7,895 bases of DNA from Lachnospiraceae bacterium (GTDB taxonomy: Bacteria > Bacillota > Clostridia > Lachnospirales > Lachnospiraceae): assembly GCA_021204285.1 (NCBI GenBank), contig JAJPZP010000271.1, positions 1-7,895 on the forward strand, read 5' to 3'. Shown here in pieces: positions 1-5,193 of this stretch. Below the pieces are notes generated by a model that was not told where the DNA came from, ran no database searches, and was given only the letters and a program-made list of their open reading frames with translations. A program made the translations under genes and the position numbers. The first letter of the stretch is position 1; every line of letters starts with the position of its first letter.

Positions 1-989
1 GCATAGTGCTTCCGCGTCGTATTGACGTTCTTATGACCGAGGACATCAGCTACCAGATAAATATCGTTTGTCTCCTGATAAAGCGCCGTACCATAGGTAC
101 TGCGCAGTTTGTGCGGCGTAATTCTCTTTGCCGTGGCGGTGGAAGCGTACTTCTTGACGAGACGCTCGACAGAACGAACCGTAATTCTTGTGTTATTTTG
201 TGAGATGAACAGCGCATTTTCATGTCCTTTTTCCGGCTTCATGGTTAGCCGTTCATCGAGATAATTGCGCAGCACTTCTTCGGTTTCTTCCCCAAAATAG
301 ACGATATCCTCGTTACCGCCTTTGCGGATCACGCGCATGGCGCCATTGTCAAAATCCAGATCCGAAAGATCCAGTCCTACCAGTTCGGTTACCCGAACAC
401 CTGTTCCCAACAGCGTGACAACGATTGCAAGATCACGGATTTTGTTCTTCTGGTGCCAGACTTTTTGTTGTTTGGATAGTTTTTCTCCGGATTCAATATT
501 ATCGATCAGCTGGGCAACCTCATTTGCGTCCAGACGGATGATATTTTTTTCCTTAACCCTCGGAACATCCACGACAGATGGAGCATTTTTTTCGATGATA
601 CCTTTCTTGTGATAATAACCAAAGAAGGTGTTCAGCGTGGCCAGCTTACGCGCCTTGCCTTCCTCATGATTCCGAAAGATCTGGCCATCCTTTTCATAAG
701 ACGTCAGGAATGACAGGTATTCCTCAATATCAATCGGCTGGATATCGTCGAGAATGGAAACCGGAAGCGTACGGATGTCCTTATCACGAAAATATGGATT
801 TTCTGTCTTCAGAAAGTAAAAGAAGGTACTCAGGTCATAAGCGTAATTGCGCCGTGTGTTCGTCGCCTTTTTGATTTCCATCGCTATAAAAAAATCCTTT
901 GTGAATGCAGGAAGTTCCCGCATCAGTTCCCGGAGCTTATGAATATTTTTATCGTCCATCTGTTCATGATAGGAAAGATATGTTGACAC
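1..989 (-). CDS. XerC/XerD-type tyrosine recombinase (3' end outside window)
   Basis: Translating the minus strand from GTG at 989 gives 329 codons with no stop before the window edge. The N-terminal half (about residues 20-140) looks like a SAM-like core-binding domain, and residues 150-329 are the catalytic domain. The complete active-site set is visible: R199 in GTGVRVTEL, K223 in IRKGGN, H293 and R296 in HKLRSTYG, H319 in LGHKN, and the nucleophile Y329 in RKHY. Only a few C-terminal residues should be missing, since the family is usually about 300-360 residues. Such enzymes cut and rejoin DNA at paired sites through a 3'-phosphotyrosine. The GTG start is chosen because AGGTGA lies five bases upstream; ATG at 959 has no comparable site. 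No phage genes are nearby, so a chromosomal Xer-like role or a small-element integrase are both possible. Family is certain; role is not. Confidence 0.93.
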   Translation of the reverse strand, partial: MSTYLSYHEQMDDKNIHKLRELMRELPAFTKDFFIAMEIKKATNTRRNYAYDLSTFFYFLKTENPYFRDKDIRTLPVSILDDIQPIDIEEYLSFLTSYEKDGQIFRNHEEGKARKLATLNTFFGYYHKKGIIEKNAPSVVDVPRVKEKNIIRLDANEVAQLIDNIESGEKLSKQQKVWHQKNKIRDLAIVVTLLGTGVRVTELVGLDLSDLDFDNGAMRVIRKGGNEDIVYFGEETEEVLRNYLDERLTMKPEKGHENALFISQNNTRITVRSVERLVKKYASTATAKRITPHKLRSTYGTALYQETNDIYLVADVLGHKNVNTTRKHY

Positions 990-1021
990 TGAAATCACCT
1001 TTTCTGAAAATTTTAAATTTC

Positions 1022-1060
1022 CGACACTATCGTGTCGTAAAACTGCCATTTTGCGACACG
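1022..1060. repeat. Inverted repeat of 12-6-12 form plus an extra half-site; candidate recombinase site or operator
   Basis: Arm CGTGTCGTAAAA (1031-1042) and arm TTTTGCGACACG (1049-1060) are inverted copies matching at 11 of 12 positions, around the six-base centre CTGCCA. A further CGACAC at 1022-1027 pairs with GTGTCG at 1032-1037 as a second, compact palindrome, so there are three GTGTCG half-sites within 39 bases. Two roughly 11-base arms around a 6-base centre is the architecture known for Xer (dif-type) sites. The position just downstream of the recombinase promoter equally suits a repressor operator, perhaps autoregulatory. The plus-strand RNA could also fold, with a U-G pair at the one mismatch. 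The repeat is seen directly; the function is inferred. Confidence 0.6.
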
Positions 1061-1073
1061 TTTTATCTATATC

Positions 1074-1102
1074 AGTGTACCACTCTTCTTATAATAATGC
1101 AA
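1074..1102 (-). promoter_or_regulatory. Promoter of the recombinase gene
   Basis: On the minus strand a -35 TTGCAT (1097-1102) and a -10 TACACT (1074-1079) are separated by exactly 17 bases, a good sigma-A type match. Transcription would begin near 1067, leaving a leader of nearly 80 bases before the GTG start at 989. The inverted repeat at 1031-1060 lies just downstream of the predicted start point. Confidence 0.6.
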
Positions 1103-1157
1103 GCATTAAAATAGAAAATGATTGTTTCTGTCATCGTTCCCGGACGCACTTATGGAT

Positions 1158-1186
1158 TTGCAATTTAACAGGAATCTTGATACAAT
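1158..1186 (+). promoter_or_regulatory. Promoter of the ABC-class ATPase gene
   Basis: A -35 TTGCAA (1158-1163) and a -10 TACAAT (1181-1186) are separated by 17 bases. Transcription would start near 1193 and give a leader of about 34 bases carrying the ribosome binding site AAGGAG (1213-1218). It is divergent from the recombinase promoter, and the two -35 elements are about 55 bases apart. Confidence 0.65.
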
Positions 1187-1226
1187 ACGAAAAGTGATGC
1201 AAGGCATAATATAAGGAGTGTTTACT

Positions 1227-2954
1227 ATGAAATTATCGAATGATCTGCGCACGTCGCTGCGCGCGATTGATCATAAAGGATATCCGGCTTATAAATCGCT
1301 GGCCGGCACTTATCAGTTTGGAAATTACATGCTGTCGATCGACCATGTCCAGGGAGATCCCTTCGCTTCTCCCTCGGCGCTGCATGTAGAAATTCTTCAC
1401 AAAAATGCCGGTTTTCCCGAGGCTTACTATGAAAAGGACTGTTCCCGCATTGCTCTGCAGGACTATTTGACCAGAAGATTTGCCGCGCAGTTTGAGGAAT
1501 TTAATTTTAAGGCCAAAGGTTCCGGAAAAAGCGGACTGCTCTCGATCTCCCACTGCGGCCAGGAAGTGCTGGAGCGCAGTGCCTGCGAAATCTGTGCTGA
1601 CCGTATTATTGCGCGCTTTCATGTTGGCTTTCCGGCCTTCGGGCGCACAATTAACGCCGGAGAGTTGGAACGCATTCTTTTTGACTTTCTGCCGCGTTGC
1701 GTGGAAGGGAGCTTTTTCTTCCGAAATCTTGATGCGAAGAAGTTGGAGGCTGCAATCTGTCTGGCAGAGGATCAGGCCGCTCTGCGGCAGTTTCTGAGAG
1801 ATCAGCATCTTGCGGCCTTTGTGGCGAACGGCGCAGTGCTTCCGCGGAAAAGCGGTGTCTCTGACCTGCCGATGAAGGACAGCGTCCCCTTCCGCTCTCC
1901 TGCTTCCATGGAGCGTAGCTTCCGGCTGCCGCATCGCGGTGAAATCACCGGTATGGCGATTCCACAGGGCATCACACTGATCGTAGGCGGCGGTTATCAT
2001 GGGAAATCTACGCTGCTCGAAGCGCTGCAGACCGGCGTCTACAATCATATTGCAGGGGATGGACGAGAGTTCGTCATCACGGATGACACAGCTGTGAAGT
2101 TGCGCGCGGAGGACGGACGTTCGATCCGAAACGTGGACATCTTCATGTTTATCAACGATTTGCCTAATAAGAAAGATACGCACTCTTTTTCTACTCCGGA
2201 CGCCAGCGGCAGCACTTCCCAGGCGGCAGGCGTTATTGAGAGTATGGAAGCCGGCTCCCGCCTGTTTCTGATTGACGAGGACACTTCTGCTACGAATTTT
2301 ATGCTGCGAGACGACTTCATGCAACAGGTGATCAGCCGCGAGAAGGAACCGATCACACCTTTCCTGGAACGCGCGCGAGATCTCTATGAAAAGGCTGGAA
2401 TCTCCACAATTCTGGTGGCGGGAAGCTCCGGAGCGTTCTTCTATATTGCTGATAAAATTCTGCAAATGGACTGTTATCATCCCGTCGATATTACCGACAG
2501 GGTGAAAGCCCTGTGTACCGATCACAAAGCACCGCGCACGCAGGCTCCTGGTTTTCGGGTACCGGAAAACAGTCGTACTCTCCCGTCTTTCACCCGCAAA
2601 GCGATTCGATCAGATCGGCGTGGCGGCAGACCAGGAAATGATGCGCGACATGAACATATGAAAGTAAAGACATATGGGAAAGATTCTTTTTCACTGGATA
2701 AGGAGACCGTCGATTTACGCTATGTGGAACAGCTTGCAGATTCAGAGCAGACAAATGCCCTGGCGCAGCTGTTATGTTACAGTCTGGAACAATTGACAGA
2801 TGGCAAAAAGACTGTGCAACAGACAGTACAGTTCCTAATGGATTTACTCGACCGGAAAGGCTGGGATGCTTTTTGCGGCTCCTACGTGCCCTGTGGCCTG
2901 GCAAGACCAAGAGTGCAGGAACTATACGCCTGTCTGAACCGTTTTCGTGGATGA
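1227..2954 (+). CDS. Predicted ATPase of the ABC class (COG3044-like), function unknown
   Basis: A 575-residue protein resembling the conserved bacterial and archaeal 'predicted ATPase of the ABC class' family, at the family's usual length. Visible motifs are a P-loop GGGYHGKST (residues 254-262), a signature-like stretch SGSTSQAAGVIESM (328-340) and a Walker B-like RLFLIDEDTSA (345-355). The C-terminal block ends in VPCGLARPR followed by ACLNRFRG, a conserved-looking end. Residues 432-475 form a basic, Pro/Arg-rich linker between the ATPase core and this C-terminal domain. There is no membrane segment, so it is probably soluble and is not a transporter subunit. ATG at 1227 is chosen because AAGGAG stands eight bases before it; the in-frame GTG at 1218 lies inside that binding site. 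It has its own promoter and terminator and so is probably monocistronic. Substrate and role are not known to me. Confidence 0.88.
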   Translation: MKLSNDLRTSLRAIDHKGYPAYKSLAGTYQFGNYMLSIDHVQGDPFASPSALHVEILHKNAGFPEAYYEKDCSRIALQDYLTRRFAAQFEEFNFKAKGSGKSGLLSISHCGQEVLERSACEICADRIIARFHVGFPAFGRTINAGELERILFDFLPRCVEGSFFFRNLDAKKLEAAICLAEDQAALRQFLRDQHLAAFVANGAVLPRKSGVSDLPMKDSVPFRSPASMERSFRLPHRGEITGMAIPQGITLIVGGGYHGKSTLLEALQTGVYNHIAGDGREFVITDDTAVKLRAEDGRSIRNVDIFMFINDLPNKKDTHSFSTPDASGSTSQAAGVIESMEAGSRLFLIDEDTSATNFMLRDDFMQQVISREKEPITPFLERARDLYEKAGISTILVAGSSGAFFYIADKILQMDCYHPVDITDRVKALCTDHKAPRTQAPGFRVPENSRTLPSFTRKAIRSDRRGGRPGNDARHEHMKVKTYGKDSFSLDKETVDLRYVEQLADSEQTNALAQLLCYSLEQLTDGKKTVQQTVQFLMDLLDRKGWDAFCGSYVPCGLARPRVQELYACLNRFRG

Positions 2955-3018
2955 TATTGTAGGCAGATGTGCACACTAATATTGACATCATTATCATTAA
3001 TAGAAAGGATGCTATGCA

Positions 3019-3054
3019 CAGCGGGCGGATGATACGGGCCCGCTGTTATTTTAA
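3019..3054 (+). terminator. Rho-independent terminator after the ABC-class ATPase gene
   Basis: CAGCGGGC (3019-3026) and GCCCGCTG (3038-3045) form a perfect 8-base-pair, GC-rich stem with an 11-base loop. It is followed on the plus strand by the T-rich TTATTTTAA. It lies 65 bases after the ATPase stop codon and abuts the stop codon of the convergent LysM gene. On the minus strand no T-tract follows the stem, so it should act mainly on plus-strand transcription. Confidence 0.65.
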
Positions 3055-3435
3055 CTCTGATGAATAATAAGGAACGATCAGTTTCTGACCGGATACGATA
3101 CTGCTGCTTCCCATATGATTAAGTGTCATGACTTCACTGATAAAATCACTTTTGTCGGCATAATGCACGCTATCCATATATTCGTCAGCAATTGACCATA
3201 AAGTATCACCTTTTTCAATCTCAATGCTTGTATAATATTTATAACTCTCCTGTGATGTGGGTTCCTGTGCACGGGTCAGTAATGTACCGAACCCAACACC
3301 AAAAGCAAAGATCAGGATCAGCGTAACAACCAGCAGTATGATCACTCGCCTTCGCTCCTGCTTCTGCTGCTGAATTGCCCTGTTTCTTCGGCATTTTCTT
3401 ACATATTCCCGATCCTCTGTCTTCGCTGCGTACAT
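3046..3435 (-). CDS. Membrane-anchored LysM protein, YneA-like SOS division inhibitor
   Basis: A 129-residue protein in three parts. Residues 1-30 are a very basic cytoplasmic head with five Arg around RKCRRNR and RRR. Residues 31-53 are one hydrophobic membrane helix. Residues 68-124 are a LysM peptidoglycan-binding domain, with IEKGDTLWSIA at its start and IVSGQKLIVPYY at its end. This layout (short head, one membrane span, outer LysM) matches YneA of Bacillus, which halts septation during DNA damage. The call is strengthened by LexA boxes covering the promoter. ATG at 3435 is chosen because AGGTG lies six bases upstream; the GTG at 3444 overlaps that binding site. The usual divergent partner of yneA in Bacillus, lexA, is absent here; a kinase gene occupies that place. 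LysM and topology are seen directly; the division-inhibitor role is inferred. Confidence 0.85.
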   Translation of the reverse strand: MYAAKTEDREYVRKCRRNRAIQQQKQERRRVIILLVVTLILIFAFGVGFGTLLTRAQEPTSQESYKYYTSIEIEKGDTLWSIADEYMDSVHYADKSDFISEVMTLNHMGSSSIVSGQKLIVPYYSSELK

Positions 3436-3451
3436 TCTGATCACCTCTTAT

Positions 3452-3465
3452 CAAACATTTGTTCC
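3452..3465. promoter_or_regulatory. LexA (SOS) box A
   Basis: CAAACATTTGTTCC matches the Gram-positive LexA consensus CGAACATATGTTCG at 11 of 14 positions. It lies in the leader of the LysM gene, 17 bases before its start codon, and shares base 3465 with the next box. Confidence 0.6.
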
Positions 3466-3478
3466 GAACATCTGTTCT
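3465..3478. promoter_or_regulatory. LexA (SOS) box B
   Basis: CGAACATCTGTTCT matches the consensus CGAACATATGTTCG at 12 of 14 positions. It covers the predicted transcription start of the LysM gene, where bound LexA would block RNA polymerase. Confidence 0.8.
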
Positions 3479-3484
3479 TTTTAG

Positions 3485-3513
3485 ATCATAGCACCAGAAC
3501 AAATGTTTGTCAA
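3485..3513 (-). promoter_or_regulatory. Near-consensus promoter of the LysM (YneA-like) gene
   Basis: The minus strand carries a perfect -35 TTGACA (3508-3513) and a -10 TATGAT (3485-3490), one mismatch from consensus, with a 17-base spacer. A LexA-box match (3496-3509) lies in the spacer and overlaps the -35. Two more boxes lie just downstream near the start point. This is the expected design for a strong promoter kept silent by LexA until DNA damage. Confidence 0.85.
3496..3509. promoter_or_regulatory. LexA (SOS) box C, inside the promoter spacer
   Basis: AGAACAAATGTTTG matches the consensus at 11 of 14 positions. It lies between the -10 and -35 elements of the LysM gene promoter and overlaps the end of the -35. 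Confidence 0.7.
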
Positions 3514-3521
3514 CCTGAAAT

Positions 3522-3535
3522 CGAAAATTTGTTCG
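3522..3535. promoter_or_regulatory. LexA (SOS) box D
   Basis: CGAAAATTTGTTCG matches the consensus at 12 of 14 positions and keeps both CGAA and TTCG ends. It lies just upstream of the LysM gene -35. It is also about 45-60 bases upstream of the predicted kinase start point, so it may help LexA bind cooperatively or weakly affect the kinase promoter. Confidence 0.7.
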
Positions 3536-3566
3536 ATTTTTAGTGGTGGAAATATCCGATTACCTG

Positions 3567-3575
3567 TGCTAATAT
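3567..3575 (+). promoter_or_regulatory. Possible extended -10 promoter of the kinase-larC unit
   Basis: TGC followed by TAATAT (TAATAT at 3570-3575) fits an extended -10 element; an overlapping TATAAT stands at 3573-3578. No good -35 was found at 16-18 bases upstream. If used, transcription would start near 3582, which excludes ATG 3581 as the kinase start. Confidence 0.4.
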
Positions 3576-3622
3576 AATTAATGAACGGAGAGGCTGCGAT
3601 ATGTGAGGACGGGTCAGGAAGC

Positions 3623-4216
3623 ATGAAACAGATCGCTGAGACAATTTTAAATAAAATTCATACCATACAGGCTGACAGAGAACGCATTATCGTAGCGATT
3701 GACGGCAGATGTGGTTCCGGTAAGTCTACACTTGCCGCCCTTTTGCAGGAATCTCTGGCCTGCGATCTGATTCATATGGATGACTTCTATCTGCGACCGG
3801 AACAGCGTACTGCACAGCGCCGAATCGAACCAGGCGGTAACGTAGATTATGAGCGTTTTCTCGCGGAGGTATTGTTGCCACTGCGCGCGGGTTTGCCTTT
3901 TCACTATCGTCCTTATGACTGTTCTGTCTGGGACTTTAAGGAAGAGATTTCGGTGATCCCCGGTGTCGTCACCCTTGTGGAAGGCTCTTACTCCTGTCAT
4001 CCAACGCTGTATCGCTATTATGATCTGCGCATTTTTCTGACTGTAGAAAGTGAGAAGCAGAATCATCGCATTCTTCTGCGTTGTGGAGAAGAAAAGGCCA
4101 CGCAGTTTCGCGAACGGTGGATCCCGCTTGAGGAGCTCTACTTCTCTTCTGTTCCAGTCGCGGAGCGCTGTGAGCTGAATTTTGACACATCAGACGCGAC
4201 CCATCCGGAATTATAG
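3623..4216 (+). CDS. Uridine-kinase-like P-loop phosphotransferase
   Basis: A 197-residue soluble protein of the uridine kinase / phosphoribulokinase-like P-loop superfamily. Visible are a Walker A IDGRCGSGKST (residues 26-36), the HMDDFYL substrate-site motif (51-57), the VEGSYS strand (119-124) and the lid-like RERWIPLEELYF (163-173). Length and end agree with the short 'uridine kinase family' proteins common in Firmicutes. The enzyme probably phosphorylates a nucleoside or another small molecule with ATP, but the true substrate cannot be read from sequence. ATG at 3623 is preferred: AGGA stands just before it, and similarity begins there. ATG at 3581 lacks a binding site and falls at the predicted transcription start. 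larC begins 79 bases downstream with no terminator between, so the two may share a transcript. Confidence 0.82.
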   Translation: MKQIAETILNKIHTIQADRERIIVAIDGRCGSGKSTLAALLQESLACDLIHMDDFYLRPEQRTAQRRIEPGGNVDYERFLAEVLLPLRAGLPFHYRPYDCSVWDFKEEISVIPGVVTLVEGSYSCHPTLYRYYDLRIFLTVESEKQNHRILLRCGEEKATQFRERWIPLEELYFSSVPVAERCELNFDTSDATHPEL

Positions 4217-4295
4217 CGGTATTTGTCCCAGCAGGCATGCTCCGTTTACGACAGAAAGTGTAGCTGCCCGAAAAAATAACAGAATGGAGATTGAT

Positions 4296-5193
4296 ATGCG
4301 AACATTATATCTGGAATGTTTCTCCGGCATCAGCGGAGATATGACGGTCGGGGCGCTGCTCGACCTTGGCGCGGACGAGCAGGTGCTGCAAAAAGCGCTT
4401 GCAAATCTTCCCGTTCAGGGATTTGAGGTCAAAATCAGCCGGGTAAAAAAGTCCGGCCTTGACGCCTGCGATTTTGACGTGATTCTCGATGCAGAGCATG
4501 AAAATCATGATCACGATATGAAATATCTGTACGGCAGTCAACAGGCCCATATTCATGGAGCTGCTCGCAGTCCGGAACCTCGTCACGACACTTCTGAATA
4601 CCATCACGAGGATCAGGCGCACGATCACAGGAACTGTGATCATAGTTCCAATGACCAGGAACACAATCACCATACACATGGGCATCGTAATCTTTCAGAC
4701 ATCATGGATATCCTGGAACAAGCGCAGCTTCCAGACCGTGCGCGCGCGACCGCCAAAAAGATTTTCACGATTCTCGGTGCAGCGGAAGCGAAAGCGCACG
4801 GCACGACGCTTGAAGAAGTGCATTTCCACGAGGTCGGCGCCGTCGATTCGATCGTGGACATCGTATCCGCCGCGGTCTGTCTCGACAGCCTGGACGTGCA
4901 GGAGATCATTGTCCCTGTGCTCTACGAGGGCTGTGGCACGGTGCGCTGCCAGCACGGTGTGCTTCCTGTGCCGGTTCCGGCGGTCAGCAACATTGCGGCG
5001 GCGCAGCATCTGAAGCTGCACATTACCGGCCTGCCCGGCGAGTTTGTGACGCCCACCGGCGCGGCAATCGTGGCTGCAGTCCGTACATCTGATACCCTGC
5101 CGGAAGAGTTCGATCGAGCGCATCGGACTCGGCGCCGGAAAGCGCAGCTACGAGGGTGCTTCCGGGCTGCTGCGCGCGATGCTCATCTCGTAA
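4296..5193 (+). pseudogene. larC: Nickel-pincer cofactor protein LarC, N-terminal (LarC1) part, frameshifted and lacking LarC2
   Basis: LarC inserts nickel into the pincer nucleotide cofactor of lactate racemase and related 2-hydroxyacid racemases, using CTP. The start MRTLYLECFSGISGDM, the block HFHEVGAVDSIVDIV (176-190), VLYEGCGTVRCQHGVLPVPVP (209-228) and VTPTGAAI (251-258) are typical LarC1. Residues 68-130 are a histidine-rich, probably metal-binding insert. After codon 273 (GAT, ending 5114) the family sequence continues only in the +1 frame: ERIGLGAGKRSYEG through LLRAMLIS, stop TAA 5191-5193. One extra base, or two missing bases, near 5109-5118 would explain this. Even after correction the protein ends at about 298 residues, where LarC2 would begin, against about 400-420 for full LarC. 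Without a shift, translation runs antisense through the next gene to 5501 with an unrelated tail. Start ATG 4296 has GGAGA five bases upstream. A sequencing error, a real mutation or recoding are all possible. Confidence 0.82.

Noticed and set aside
1..6. Apparent truncation of the recombinase after its catalytic tyrosine
   Set aside because: The window simply ends there; nothing shows that the gene itself is truncated.
1233..2525. Long open frame of 430 codons on the minus strand
   Set aside because: It lies wholly antisense to the ABC-class ATPase gene, which has clear family motifs, a promoter and a ribosome binding site. The antisense translation shows no recognisable domain.
2980..3002. 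Repeats of ATCATT/ATTATC resembling a Fur-like box, with TTGACA at 2982-2987
   Set aside because: It lies between the ends of two convergent genes with no -10 at proper spacing and no downstream gene to regulate; it is probably AT-rich spacer.
3581..3622. Fourteen extra N-terminal codons for the kinase (ATG 3581)
   Set aside because: There is no ribosome binding site before 3581, it coincides with the predicted transcription start, and family similarity begins at ATG 3623.
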